In this document: positions 1 to 10,187 of the stretch, in pieces
How the letters are laid out: every line of letters starts with the position of its first letter
How positions within the stretch are numbered: the stretch's first letter is position 1
NCBI GenBank assembly: GCA_043747295.1
Contig: JAYTPK010000316.1
Coordinates: forward strand, 1 to 64,000
Direction of reading: 5' to 3'
Length of the DNA stretch: 64,000 nucleotides
Source: JAAFIP01 sp043747295
Lineage (GTDB): Bacteria; Pseudomonadota; Gammaproteobacteria; Burkholderiales; Burkholderiaceae_C
Program-made: the position numbers and the translations under genes
The notes under the pieces: generated by a model
What the model was told of the DNA's origin: nothing
Seen by the model: the letters and a program-made list of their open reading frames with translations, nothing else
The model's database searches: none

Positions 1-129
1 GCCACGGTACTGTGCTTCGCCTAGCTTAAAGCGTTGGATCATGGTGCCCATCGCGCCGTCCAAGATGGCGATGCGTTGGGACAAGATGGCGGGCAGCGCT
101 TGGCCGCGGGTGTAGGTTAGCTGGTTCAT
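1..129 (-). CDS. metH: Methionine synthase MetH, N-terminal fragment (cut by window edge)
   Basis: Only the first 43 codons are present; the gene runs off the left edge. The ATG at 129 opens a frame containing DGAMGTMIQR at residues 24-33, followed by L-E-x-Q-Y-R-G. This is the signature of the homocysteine-binding barrel of cobalamin-dependent methionine synthase, which transfers a methyl group from methyltetrahydrofolate to homocysteine. In many Burkholderiales the homocysteine module is a separate gene from the cobalamin/folate modules; that cannot be judged here. It is divergent from the rhodanese gene, with only about 50 bases between them. Confidence 0.85.
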   Translation of the reverse strand, partial: MNQLTYTRGQALPAILSQRIAILDGAMGTMIQRFKLGEAQYRG

Positions 130-176
130 AGACGCTATTGTAGAAAGACTTGGGCAAACTTAGAGATAATAAGGCT

Positions 177-581
177 GTGAAACATTTAGAACCTCGCGCC
201 GCTTGGCTAGCCATACAAAGCACCCCGAACGCACTATTTATAGATGTGCGGATGGAGATTGAGTCGTTGTATGTAGGTCGCCCGCCCGGTGTAGAAAATA
301 TTCCGTGGTACGAGTACCCTGATTTGCAGGCAGACCCAGCTAAGTTTGCCCAAGCGGTAGCGCGCGAGGCGGGCGTTGGCGACGCTGCCAAGCAGCGCCC
401 TGTATTTTTGATTTGCCGCAGTGGCAAACGCACGGTGGACGCCGCGCTGGCATTAGAGGCTGCAGGCTTTACCGATGTAACCAACATCCTGCACGGCTTT
501 GAGGGTGAGTTGAATGCACAATTTCACCGCAGTACCTCCAGCGGCTGGCGTTTTGACGGCCTGCCCTGGGAGCAGATGTAG
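177..581 (+). CDS. Single-domain rhodanese-like sulfurtransferase
   Basis: A 134-residue single rhodanese domain. The probable active-site loop is C-R-S-G-K-R, with the cysteine near residue 80 (persulfide-carrying Cys in this family). The C-terminus has the HGFEGxL...HHRST/W..DGLPW pattern common in beta- and gammaproteobacterial rhodaneses. I prefer the GTG at 177 (V-K-H-L-E-P-R), which matches the usual family start; an in-frame TTG at 150 would add nine unrelated residues. The likely role is cytoplasmic sulfane-sulfur transfer or detoxification; the substrate cannot be told. It converges with the membrane protein gene ending at 585. Confidence 0.8.
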   Translation: MKHLEPRAAWLAIQSTPNALFIDVRMEIESLYVGRPPGVENIPWYEYPDLQADPAKFAQAVAREAGVGDAAKQRPVFLICRSGKRTVDAALALEAAGFTDVTNILHGFEGELNAQFHRSTSSGWRFDGLPWEQM

Positions 582-584
582 CCA

Positions 585-1133
585 TTACAGAAAAGTTCGA
601 TAGGGCCGTTTGGGTTGAAGCGTTGCATGCTGAACGCGTAAAGAGCTGGGCTTACCACGCGCGCGCCATTGCTGCCAACTGCAAGTGATGAGGATCACCT
701 CTAGCAGTATCGACGGGTGACTGATGAGGTTAAGCCAAGCATTATCAAAACGCCTAGGCACTACTATCAGCACATAAGGCGTGGTGACCCAAGGCCATAA
801 CCACCAGATGCCGCCAGCCACAGTGTCGAGCACCAAGTGCAGCAACCAACCGATACAAAACATGGCCCACACCACACGCCAGCGCTGCGGCCCATGCCAT
901 AAGCACAGCCCAACCAAGCAGCTGGTGACAAGCCAGACGATAGGTACATGCGGCGGATACACATGGTGGTTGATGCTGTGGTCAGACAATAGATAAAAAT
1001 ACAGCAGATCAAGATCGGGTGCCACGCTGCCCAGCAGCACAGCCGCCCAAGCCATAGGCGACATAGCCTGCGGCCACTTGCGTGCGATGCTTGCGCCCAC
1101 TAAATAACCCGCAGGAAGATGCGCTAGAAACAT
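585..1133 (-). CDS. Membrane-bound metal-dependent hydrolase-like protein (YdjM/DUF457 type)
   Basis: A 182-residue protein with several hydrophobic segments. It opens with F-L-A-H-L-P-A-G-Y-L and carries G-S-V-A-P-D-L-D-L, a His pair (N-H-H-V-Y-P-P-H) and H-L-V-L-D-T. These conserved His/Asp positions within membrane helices are typical of the YdjM/DUF457 group, annotated as inner-membrane metal-dependent hydrolases with unknown substrate. The start at 1133 is chosen because it lies 2 bases after the creD stop and matches the family N-terminus; an upstream in-frame start would run into creD. It is probably co-transcribed with creD. Confidence 0.65.
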   Translation of the reverse strand: MFLAHLPAGYLVGASIARKWPQAMSPMAWAAVLLGSVAPDLDLLYFYLLSDHSINHHVYPPHVPIVWLVTSCLVGLCLWHGPQRWRVVWAMFCIGWLLHLVLDTVAGGIWWLWPWVTTPYVLIVVPRRFDNAWLNLISHPSILLEVILITCSWQQWRARGKPSSLRVQHATLQPKRPYRTFL

Positions 1134-1135
1134 AT

Positions 1136-2644
1136 TCAAGCCTCTTTCACAGCAGGGCTTTGGCCCAAACGGTACCAATCAATCTTGCGTGTCAGCGCCA
1201 TGACTGCGGCCAGCACCATAAACATGGCCACAGCACCTACTACCAAAGCGGTTTGCTCTAGTTGCAGCAGCACAAACAGCAAACCATACAGCAGGCCCAC
1301 GCCCAAACCAAAAGGAATGCCCCTGCGTATACCGCCCAACATATGGCTGGCGTAATAGGCCAATAACGACACGCAGGCCAAGGCAGCAACAGCATAGGAT
1401 GCGTTAAAACTCATGTGCTCACTTAAGCTGACCAGCAACAAAAAGAAAATCGACAAGGCGCTACCGACTAAAAAATATTGCACCGGGTGCACTCGCAGTT
1501 TGTGCATTAACTCAAACAAACCTACCGCTAAAAAGGTCAGTGCAATAAACAGCACACCATATTTGCTGGCGCGGTCGCTTAAAGAATAAGGATTGACGGG
1601 GTCCACAAAAGCAACCTGCAAAGTCTCTGTGCAGCCCTTAAATGCAGGCGCTGCACCCATTGCAGAGACCGAAGCTGCGCTGACGGGTCGTGCTGTTGCA
1701 CTATCAGCAGCTTCGCGTGCAACATCATGCGCGGCAGCGGCTACGGCTGCGGTCGCGGCATAAGCCACGGTTGCTTGAGCAGAGTCGCTGTGGTCGTCGC
1801 TGCGATTGTCACAGGTGGGGCGCGCATGCAGCACGCCTTGCCCTGCGTTGGTTGCCATGGAGCTAACGCGCCAGCTGGCATCAAATCCTTGCTCAGTAAT
1901 GCTGCGGTCAGCGGGCGCAAAACGTCCGCCAAACGAGGGGTGCGGCCAGTTGCTTTGCATGCGCACTTGGGTTGTCTCGCCCAATGGCACGATGGACAAA
2001 CGCTCTGTACCCACCAGCTCTAGATCTACAGTAACCTTCACCGCTTCGGTGCTGTAGCGCATGCTGTCGGGCAAAGCAGCATGAACTCCCCGGCTAAAAA
2101 CGGGGTGGAAGGTGCCCGCTTTGAACTTGTAGTCTTGCCCGCCTACTTGGAGTTTGGCGTTGCGGACTCCGCGTGGGTCGTCGACTGACAGCATCACAAT
2201 CGGTGCGCCACAATTCATACGCGAATTTTTCACCGTGCTGGCGGGTTTGAGCTTTTCTAGGCTGGGGTACTGCGCAACCAACTGAGCCTTCAGGGTGAAG
2301 ACATTGATGGGATACAAGCTGCGCGTGCGCGTCTCAAGCCCCACATTCGATGTAATGCTCAGAGTCTCAGGCAACGCCATCAGCATGAACTCACGGCGCT
2401 CTTGAACAACGCTTTGATTGGGGCCTTTAACGTCCCATGTTTCTACGCAAGCGCTATGGATTACCGGGCCCACCACAGTTTGGCTGCCAGCAATACTTTG
2501 CGCTACGCTGTTAGCTGCGGAGTCTTTATGGCTAGCCCGGTCTTGCACGACATCGCGTATTAAGCCCAAGCCAAACATCAAAGCCACCACAACAGCCAGC
2601 AAGGCCCCTACTTTCACAATCCATATATATTTCACACTGCACTC
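1136..2644 (-). CDS. creD: Inner-membrane protein CreD
   Basis: About 502 residues: one N-terminal membrane helix, a large periplasmic part, and a C-terminal cluster of about six helices with S-D-R-A-S-K-Y-G-V-L-F-I-A-L-T-F near its start, as in CreD. E. coli CreD is about 450 residues. The extra length here is mainly an Ala-rich stretch (around residues 290-340, A-T-A-A-V-A-A-A-A-H type) that looks like a low-complexity insertion. CreD is the main target of the CreBC system and affects envelope integrity and colicin/beta-lactam responses in enterics and Stenotrophomonas/Aeromonas. The ATG at 2644 is preferred over a TTG 33 bases upstream. A CreB-type site lies just upstream (2702-2717). Confidence 0.85.
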   Translation of the reverse strand, partial: ECSVKYIWIVKVGALLAVVVALMFGLGLIRDVVQDRASHKDSAANSVAQSIAGSQTVVGPVIHSACVETWDVKGPNQSVVQERREFMLMALPETLSITSNVGLETRTRSLYPINVFTLKAQLVAQYPSLEKLKPASTVKNSRMNCGAPIVMLSVDDPRGVRNAKLQVGGQDYKFKAGTFHPVFSRGVHAALPDSMRYSTEAVKVTVDLELVGTERLSIVPLGETTQVRMQSNWPHPSFGGRFAPADRSITEQGFDASWRVSSMATNAGQGVLHARPTCDNRSDDHSDSAQATVAYAATAAVAAAAHDVAREAADSATARPVSAASVSAMGAAPAFKGCTETLQVAFVDPVNPYSLSDRASKYGVLFIALTFLAVGLFELMHKLRVHPVQYFLVGSALSIFFLLLVSLSEHMSFNASYAVAALACVSLLAYYASHMLGGIRRGIPFGLGVGLLYGLLFVLLQLEQTALVVGAVAMFMVLAAVMALTRKIDWYRLGQSPAVKEA

Positions 2645-2701
2645 CATCAAGGTTAAGGTGCATGCAGTGTTAGCCAAGCGCGTGAGCGGCTAATGAAGTA
2701 T

Positions 2702-2717
2702 GTGAAGCGTGTGTGAA
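2702..2717 (-). promoter_or_regulatory. CreB-binding direct repeat (cre-tag) upstream of creD
   Basis: Read on the minus strand the 16 bases are TTCAC-ACACGC-TTCAC, exactly the TTCACnnnnnnTTCAC direct repeat described for E. coli CreB targets. It lies in the creC-creD gap, about 60 bases before the creD start, where an activator of creD would bind. The match is read directly from the sequence; binding is inferred from the presence of creB and creC next door. Confidence 0.8.
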
Positions 2718-2760
2718 CTCGGGCTTAAAATCCGCCCCAAGAGGTGATCTAAATCACGAA

Positions 2761-4202
<1,442 letters not shown>

Positions 4203-4206
<4 letters not shown>

Positions 4207-4898
4207 GGCGATGCCTGCGTATGTACGGTAATGCTGTAACCCATGCCTCGGTGGGTATTGATATATTCGCGGGTGTCGCCCTGCGCGCGCAGCTTGGCCC
4301 GCAGGGTTTTGATGTGGGTGTCTACAGTGCGGTCAGTGCTGTCGGCGTCTGTTCCCCACACGGCATTGAGCAGTGCTTCGCGCGCGTAGATGCGCCCGGG
4401 CGCCTCAAGCAGCTTGGTCAATAGCCCGAATTCCCTGCGCGTAAGCTCAAGGGGTTGACTGTGGAGCGTAATGCGTTGCCCCGCAAAATCTACAGCCAGG
4501 CTGGGCAATTGTGCAGGCGCTACTTTGTCGGGTGCCGCGGCACTGCGGCGCAGCAAAGCGCGCACACGCGCTACCAGCTCACGCGGGCTAAAGGGTTTGG
4601 CCATGTAGTCATCTGCACCCAGCTCTAGGCCCAGCACGCGGTCGAGCTCTTCGCCACGCGCGCTCAGCATGAGTACTGGGGTGTTGCTAGTTTGGCGAAT
4701 TTCGCGGCACAAATCTAAGCCATTGCCGTCAGGCAAGCCAATGTCCAAGATCATGGCATCGGGCCGCTGCGCTGCCCAGTGTGCACGCGCATCGCGCACC
4801 AAAGTGCAGTGCGTTACACAATAACCCTCACGCTCAAGTGCGAAGACAACAGCACCCGCAATAGCGGGGTCGTCTTCTAATAAAAGCAATTGCTGCAT
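4203..4898 (-). CDS. creB: Response regulator CreB (OmpR family)
   Basis: 231 residues. The receiver domain has the acidic pair E-D-D, phospho-acceptor M-I-L-D-I-G-L-P-D and K-P-F-S-P-R-E. The C-terminal winged helix ends V-D-T-H-I-K-T-L-R-A-K-L-R and I-N-T-H-R-G-M-G-Y-S, very close to CreB. It receives phosphate from CreC and should activate creD through the TTCAC direct repeat at 2702-2717. The ATG at 4898 gives the usual N-terminus (M-Q-Q-L-L-L-L-E-D-D); the upstream TTG overlaps the marC stop. Order creB-creC-creD as in E. coli. Confidence 0.92.
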
Positions 4899-4915
4899 AG
4901 CAATCAAATAAAAAA

Positions 4916-5536
4916 TCAACGCCCTAAAGCAGGAAATAACTTTTGCAAGCCATCGGCCATCACTTCTACGGCCAAGGCGGCTAGGATCAAACCCATTAGC
5001 CGCGTCATGACGTTGATACCTGTTTTCCCCAAAACGCGCGCTATCGGCTGGGCCAGGCTAAAGCACAGCGCCGTAGCCAGTGCGATGACAACACCGTAGC
5101 CCACCAAAGTGCCTAATTGCCAAAATGTTTTAGCTTTTTCTGCATAAATCACCACGGTAGACATGGTAGCTGGGCCGGTTAAAAGCGGTATAGCCAGCGG
5201 CACCACTGCTACGCTTGTGCGTACGGAGTGATCGTCCAGTTCACTTTGTGCAGACTTTGCCTCTGCGGGTTGCGCGTTGAGCATAGCCAAAGACGAAGTG
5301 AGCAGCAGCATGCCACCGCCCACCTGAAAGCTAGCCAAGGTAATGCCAAAAAACTCTAATATCTTCAAACCCAGCAGTGCGCTGATGGCAATCACCAAAA
5401 AAGTAGTGAAGCTGGAGATAATGATAGTTTGCCGTCGCAGCTCAGACGAAAAACCTTGCGTGTAGTGGATAAAAAACGGCACACAAGCCAAGGGGTTAAC
5501 AATGGCTAAAAGGGTAACAAGTGCTTTGGTTTCCAT
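4916..5536 (-). CDS. MarC/YhgN family inner-membrane protein
   Basis: 206 residues with six hydrophobic segments. It has the family features I-V-N-P-L-A-C-V-P-F-F near the N-terminus and P-L-A-I-P-L-L-T-G-P-A-T-M-S in the middle. MarC-family proteins were once thought to be multidrug-resistance exporters, but their transport substrate is unproven. The stop lies 18 bases before the chosen creB ATG, so it may be the first gene of a marC-creBCD transcript. Confidence 0.85.
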   Translation of the reverse strand: METKALVTLLAIVNPLACVPFFIHYTQGFSSELRRQTIIISSFTTFLVIAISALLGLKILEFFGITLASFQVGGGMLLLTSSLAMLNAQPAEAKSAQSELDDHSVRTSVAVVPLAIPLLTGPATMSTVVIYAEKAKTFWQLGTLVGYGVVIALATALCFSLAQPIARVLGKTGINVMTRLMGLILAALAVEVMADGLQKLFPALGR

Positions 5537-5590
5537 AGGCCACAGTGTAGTCGCACCCGAGGCAGCGCCCTTATACGCTAGCGCGTTGCC

Positions 5591-6907
5591 CTAAATATAC
5601 TTATTGAGCAAATTTTCTAAATACTCTTGACGACCTGAAACGGGCTTAGTGTCTTGGTTGTGCGACAGCACCTGCTCAGACAATGCATCTAAAGCAACAC
5701 GGCCTTGCAAAATATCTTGACCCAATTGGGTGCTCCAGCCAGCATAGCGCTGTGCAATGTGCTTTTCTAATTGACCGTCTAAAATCATCTTCTCTGCTAT
5801 CAGTAGTGCGCGCGCAGATACATCCATACCGCCAATGTGCCCGTAGAACATGTCCTCAGGGTCAATAGACTGGCGGCGTACCTTAGAGTCAAAGTTCAGC
5901 CCACCCGTCGTAAAGCCGCCCGCTTGCAAAATTAAGTACATCGCCAACGCGGTTTCAGGAATGTTGTTGGGAAACTGATCTGTGTCCCAGCCGCACTGCA
6001 TGTCACCACGGTTCATGTCGATCGAGCCAAAAATGCCTAAATCAATTGCGGTAGCAATCTCATGCTCAAAACTATGGCCCGACAAGGTGGCATGGTTGGC
6101 CTCGATGTTGACCTTGATTTCCTTTTCAAGCCCGTAGCGGCGTAAAAATCCGTAAACGGTAGCGGTGTCAAAGTCGTACTGATGTTTTGAAGGCTCGCGT
6201 GGTTTGGGTTCAATCAAGATAGCGCCTTTGAAACCAATTTTGTGTTTGTACTCCACCACCATGGTCAGGAAACGCCCCATTTGGTCTAGCTCATGGCCTA
6301 CACGCGTGTTGAGTAAGGTCTCATAACCTTCACGTCCTCCCCACAACACATAATTTTCGCCACCGAGTTTCAAGGTGGCGTCCATGGCTTCTTTAACTTG
6401 AACGGCGGCTAAGGCAAAAATTGCGGGGTCAGGATTGGTTGAGGCACCTGACATAAAGCGCCGGTGGCTGAACAGATTGGCGGTGCCCCAAAGCAGCTTC
6501 ATGCCAGTGTCTTGCTGTTTAGCGCCCAGTACATCCACCATTTTGCGCAGGTTATTCACGCTGTCACGCGGTGAAGCACCTTCAGGCGCTACATCGCGAT
6601 CATGAAAGCAGTAGTAAGGCGCCCCCAGCTTTTGAAAAAACTCGAATGCTACATCCGCCTTGGCTACGGCCGCTTGCATCGGGTCAGCCATGTGCTGCCA
6701 AGGCCGCTCGAAAGTACCGTCGTAGCCAAACGGGTCAAACCCGTTCCAGCAGAAGCTATGCCAATAGCAGACTGCAAAGCGCAGATGCTCTTGCATGGTT
6801 TTGCCCAGTACGACCTTATTGCGGTCGTACCACTTAAAGCTCAATGGGTTGGCAGAATCGGGGCCTTCATAAGCCACAGGTGCAATGTTATGAAAATATG
6901 ATGGCAC
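5591..6907 (-). CDS. xylA: Xylose isomerase
   Basis: 438 residues, a full-length class II xylose isomerase converting D-xylose to D-xylulose in the cytoplasm. Visible catalytic and metal sites include C-F-H-D-R-D (catalytic His), W-G-G-R-E-G-Y-E, the I-E-A-N-H-A-T-L-S-G-H-S-F-E-H-E metal ligands and G-W-D-T-D-Q-F-P. Its start overlaps the end of the xylR-like gene by 20 bases, so the two are translationally linked. It is the last gene of the minus-strand xyl cluster; no xylulokinase gene is adjacent in this window. Confidence 0.96.
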   Translation of the reverse strand: MPSYFHNIAPVAYEGPDSANPLSFKWYDRNKVVLGKTMQEHLRFAVCYWHSFCWNGFDPFGYDGTFERPWQHMADPMQAAVAKADVAFEFFQKLGAPYYCFHDRDVAPEGASPRDSVNNLRKMVDVLGAKQQDTGMKLLWGTANLFSHRRFMSGASTNPDPAIFALAAVQVKEAMDATLKLGGENYVLWGGREGYETLLNTRVGHELDQMGRFLTMVVEYKHKIGFKGAILIEPKPREPSKHQYDFDTATVYGFLRRYGLEKEIKVNIEANHATLSGHSFEHEIATAIDLGIFGSIDMNRGDMQCGWDTDQFPNNIPETALAMYLILQAGGFTTGGLNFDSKVRRQSIDPEDMFYGHIGGMDVSARALLIAEKMILDGQLEKHIAQRYAGWSTQLGQDILQGRVALDALSEQVLSHNQDTKPVSGRQEYLENLLNKYI

Positions 6908-8105
6908 GGTCTTGTCCTTTGTTCAATGAAGTGGGTGGCAATTCTGGGATCTCGGCATCACCAAGTTGCCGCACCAATTGGGCTTGCTTAGTTGCTAGTG
7001 GTTGCAAGTAGTGATGCAACACCAAAGCTGCTGCGCCTACCGCGCTGGCCAGCAGGCCATAGCGCGCGGTGCGTAGTGGTGGTGCAGACATACCTGAGCG
7101 AGCAGCATGCTCGCGCAACACATCTTGTGCAACGCGCACCATGTGCGGATTTTCAATGCATGATGCGCCACCCAAGACGATCACGCTGGGGTTAAACGTG
7201 GTCCATAAATTGTGTATGAGTATGCCTAAATAGGTTCCCGCTTGGTTTGCGTGGCCTGTTTTAGCAATATCACGCGCAACGGCCTTGGCACCGATGAAAG
7301 TTTCAGCACAACCCAGGCGGCCACAGCTGCACAGTGGCCCACTGATTTGCATAATGCTGTGGCCTATTTCGCCCGCCATACCCTGGGCACCAGTGAACAA
7401 GCGGTCGTTCAGAACGATGCCTGCACCCACGCCCACACCGCACGCTACAAAAACTAAGGCACTGTTGGTGACCCCAGAGACAAACTCATATTCACTCAGC
7501 GCGCCAGCGTCGGCATCGTTTTGTACATGCACTGGCATACTGGGAATACCTTCTGCGCCCAATGCGCTGAGGATTTTGGGCAGTATGTTGACTTGACGCC
7601 AAGCTAAGTTAGGCGCGAACCATACGGCACCAGTTGCCTCATCAAAAGCGCCTGGCAGTCCCACACCAAGTCCCGAGGGCTGATAACCGCTGTAGACCAG
7701 TTGCGCATAGACCTTGGCCACCAATCGGGCTAGTTGTTGGCACACTTGGTCTGGTACAAGACTATTGAGCTTTTCATGCTCAGAGCAGATCACTTCACCG
7801 AGCAAAGATACGCCCACTGCGCGAATGCAGTCAACTGCTAACTCAACGCCCATCAGGCCGCGTGTCTTGCCATTAATCTGCAGGGGTGTTGATGGTCGAC
7901 CCAGGCCCGCTTGCGTTGTAACGTCAGACTCTTCTAGCCAACCTTCTTCCAGCAGCTCTTTGGTCAGTAAGCCAACGGTGGATTTGGTCAGGCCGCTTTC
8001 GGTCGCCAGCTGCGCTCGGGACAAACCCGGGCGGGCGCGCACCAAGCGCAGCAAAACACTGCGGTTGATGTGTTTAACTAGTTGCTGATCACCGGTAGTT
8101 TTCAT
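6888..8105 (-). CDS. xylR: ROK-family xylose repressor (XylR type)
   Basis: 405 residues: N-terminal winged helix-turn-helix (L-S-R-A-Q-L-A-T-E-S-G-L-T-K-S-T-V), then a ROK sugar-kinase-like domain with G-V-G-V-G-A-G-I and the zinc motif C-S-C-G-R-L-G-C-A-E. Such proteins repress xylose genes until xylose binds. Its place between the ABC transporter genes and xylA, and the XylR-box-like palindrome before xylF (11281-11301), support autoregulation of this operon. It begins 11 bases after the xylG stop. Confidence 0.88.
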   Translation of the reverse strand: MKTTGDQQLVKHINRSVLLRLVRARPGLSRAQLATESGLTKSTVGLLTKELLEEGWLEESDVTTQAGLGRPSTPLQINGKTRGLMGVELAVDCIRAVGVSLLGEVICSEHEKLNSLVPDQVCQQLARLVAKVYAQLVYSGYQPSGLGVGLPGAFDEATGAVWFAPNLAWRQVNILPKILSALGAEGIPSMPVHVQNDADAGALSEYEFVSGVTNSALVFVACGVGVGAGIVLNDRLFTGAQGMAGEIGHSIMQISGPLCSCGRLGCAETFIGAKAVARDIAKTGHANQAGTYLGILIHNLWTTFNPSVIVLGGASCIENPHMVRVAQDVLREHAARSGMSAPPLRTARYGLLASAVGAAALVLHHYLQPLATKQAQLVRQLGDAEIPELPPTSLNKGQDRAIIFS

Positions 8106-8116
8106 GGCTTGTGCAA

Positions 8117-8902
8117 CTATGCAGGTGCGCGCTGAGCCTGTGTTTTGCCTTCGGGCTTTTTCCCACCAATGATCATGCCTAAAACCTCATCTTCAGTCAC
8201 ATCTTGTGTTTGGTAAGTGCCCACAACGCGGCCGTTTTTCATCACCGCTAAACGGTCGCTCAGTGCAAACACGTCGTGCATATCGTGGCTGATTAAGAAA
8301 ATGCCAACCCCTTCGGCTTTAAGCTGGCGCACCAAGTTACCCACCATCGCGGTTTCTTCGGGGCCCAGTGCAGCGGTCGGCTCATCCATGATCAAAATTT
8401 TGGCGTTGAAATAGATCGCACGCGAAATAGCGACCACCTGGCGTTGGCCACCTGACAAGCGGCGCACGGGTGTGCGTACGTTCTTAAAGTTTTTATTCAA
8501 ACGTGAAAAAACTTTGCGCGCATCGGCGTCCATACGGTGGTCGTCCAGCGTGCGCCAACGCGTTAGCAGTTCACGGCCTAAAAATAAATTCGCTACAGAG
8601 TCTAGGTTATCGGCCAGCGCCAAGGTTTGGTAGATCGATTCAATGCCCAGCTGTTGCGCATCAAGGGGCGTACGAATAGTCGCTTTGCTACCGCTGATAA
8701 GCACCTCGCCGCTGTCGATGGGGTAGGCGCCCGCTAGCATTTTCATCAGCGTAGATTTACCCGCACCGTTGTGACCTAGCAGCGCCACCACTTCACCCGG
8801 GTATAAATTAATGCTGGCATCCTCTACAGCATGTACACCGCCAAACGCTTTATGAATATTGCGCATCTGCATCAGGCATGCATTGGTGTCAGCGGTGCTC
8901 AT
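8117..8902 (-). CDS. xylG: Sugar ABC transporter ATPase, half-size XylG
   Basis: 261 residues with one complete nucleotide-binding domain: Walker A G-H-N-G-A-G-K-S-T, signature L-S-G-G-Q-R-Q, Walker B I-L-I-M-D-E-P-T-A-A-L and switch His in F-L-I-S-H-D. E. coli XylG is about 510 residues with two tandem ATPase domains. This single-domain form, also seen in rhizobial-type monosaccharide systems, must act as a homodimer. It overlaps xylH by 4 bases. Confidence 0.88.
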   Translation of the reverse strand: MSTADTNACLMQMRNIHKAFGGVHAVEDASINLYPGEVVALLGHNGAGKSTLMKMLAGAYPIDSGEVLISGSKATIRTPLDAQQLGIESIYQTLALADNLDSVANLFLGRELLTRWRTLDDHRMDADARKVFSRLNKNFKNVRTPVRRLSGGQRQVVAISRAIYFNAKILIMDEPTAALGPEETAMVGNLVRQLKAEGVGIFLISHDMHDVFALSDRLAVMKNGRVVGTYQTQDVTEDEVLGMIIGGKKPEGKTQAQRAPA

Positions 8903-10089
8903 ACGGTGTCTCCAGTGAACTTACGGTACAGCACATCAAACACCACGGCGGCAATCAACACCTGACCGATGATCACGTAGCGCACGCCAATCGACACGTC
9001 TAGCAGCAACATGCCGCTGTCAATCGACTGCATGATCAGCGCGCCAAGCACCGAGCCTAATATTGAGCCACTGCCACCAGCTAGCGCTGTGCCACCGATA
9101 ACGGCAGCCGCAATCACATACAGCTCCATGCTAGTGCCTAGTGAGTTGGTGCCAGCGTTTAAACGTGCAATGGACACAATCGCTGCAATGGTGATCAACA
9201 CACCCATCAACGCGAATAGCATCAAGGTCACACGCCTCACAGGAATGCCCACCAATGCTGCGGCCTCAGGGTTGCCGCCCATGGCAAATACGTAGCGACC
9301 AAAGCGTGTGCGATGTACTAAAAATGATAACAGCATAGCCACGCTAGCCCAGATCAGCACGGGGATAGGGATACCTTGCGGTGCGTCTTTGCTGGGAATT
9401 TGGTAACCGTTCATAGACGCGGTAAAGCCTAAGACAATGAGCACAGGAACTAGTACGATAGCAGCGTCTAGCCACAACGGGTTGTTGGCTATCTCATAGG
9501 TGCTTTTAGCCCGGCGCTTGCTCAGTGTGGCCCACACCAGTGCAGCGCACATCAGGCCCGCCAGCACCCAGCTGGTGGTGGTGCCCACGGCACCATCAAA
9601 CCCACCACCCAAGCGTTGAAAAAATTCATCTGTGACAGGCTGCGTTTTACCGTCGGCCACCAAAAATGCCGCGCCTCTGAATGACATGAGCCCGCCCAGA
9701 GTCACCACAAATGAAGGCACACCCAGCATGGCAGTCAGCGCACCTTGGTACATCGATACAGCGATTGCTACGGCTAAGCCGGCTAACGAGGCCGCTGGCC
9801 ATGACCAGCCACCGGTGTACATGAGTGTGGCAATCAACACACCCACAAAGCCCATGACAGAGCCCACCGATAGATCAATGTGCCGTGCGACAATGACCAG
9901 TACCACCACGGTGGACACGATGCCCACGACGGCGGTTTGCTGGGCAATGTTGTACAGGTTTTCGGGCGATAGAAAAATACCGCCCGATAAAATATTGAAT
10001 GTGATGGCGATAGCCGCAAGGACTGTGGCCATCAGTACCAAGCGCCAGTCAATAGCCGCTTGCTTTAGAGCTATTAATGTATTGTTCAC
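8899..10089 (-). CDS. xylH: Xylose ABC transporter permease XylH
   Basis: About 396 residues, with around ten hydrophobic segments and the sugar-permease motif G-G-T-A-L-A-G-G-S-G-S-I near the C-terminus (CUT2 class). It should form the membrane channel with XylG and receive sugar from XylF. Three starts are possible: TTG 10104, ATG 10095, GTG 10089. The Shine-Dalgarno run GAGGGAG touches the ATG directly but sits 6 bases before the GTG, so I choose the GTG. It is separated from xylF by a strong hairpin (10127-10154). Confidence 0.85.
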   Translation of the reverse strand: MNNTLIALKQAAIDWRLVLMATVLAAIAITFNILSGGIFLSPENLYNIAQQTAVVGIVSTVVVLVIVARHIDLSVGSVMGFVGVLIATLMYTGGWSWPAASLAGLAVAIAVSMYQGALTAMLGVPSFVVTLGGLMSFRGAAFLVADGKTQPVTDEFFQRLGGGFDGAVGTTTSWVLAGLMCAALVWATLSKRRAKSTYEIANNPLWLDAAIVLVPVLIVLGFTASMNGYQIPSKDAPQGIPIPVLIWASVAMLLSFLVHRTRFGRYVFAMGGNPEAAALVGIPVRRVTLMLFALMGVLITIAAIVSIARLNAGTNSLGTSMELYVIAAAVIGGTALAGGSGSILGSVLGALIMQSIDSGMLLLDVSIGVRYVIIGQVLIAAVVFDVLYRKFTGDTV

Positions 10090-10126
10090 GTGCATCTCCC
10101 TCAACCGATAAGTTGATCATCAAAAC

Positions 10127-10154
10127 AAAACTGCGGGCCAGTAGCCCGCAGTTT
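10127..10154 (-). terminator. Intercistronic hairpin/terminator between xylF and xylH
   Basis: AAAACTGCGGGC-cagta-GCCCGCAGTTTT is a perfect 12-base-pair stem with a 5-base loop, followed on the minus strand by more T residues. It sits just after xylF and before xylH. It probably acts as a partial terminator and 3' stabiliser, letting the binding protein be made in excess over the membrane components. Confidence 0.85.
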
Positions 10155-10187
10155 TGGAGTTACCAGAGCGCTATTGCGCGGGGTGGT

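Noticed and set aside
1727..2057. Overlapping frames opposite creD
   Set aside because: They are antisense shadows caused by the Ala-rich GC-biased insert in creD.
10048..10085. AGAGCTATTAATG in the start of xylH as another dispersed element
   Set aside because: Only a short piece resembles the element and the order of blocks is not kept.
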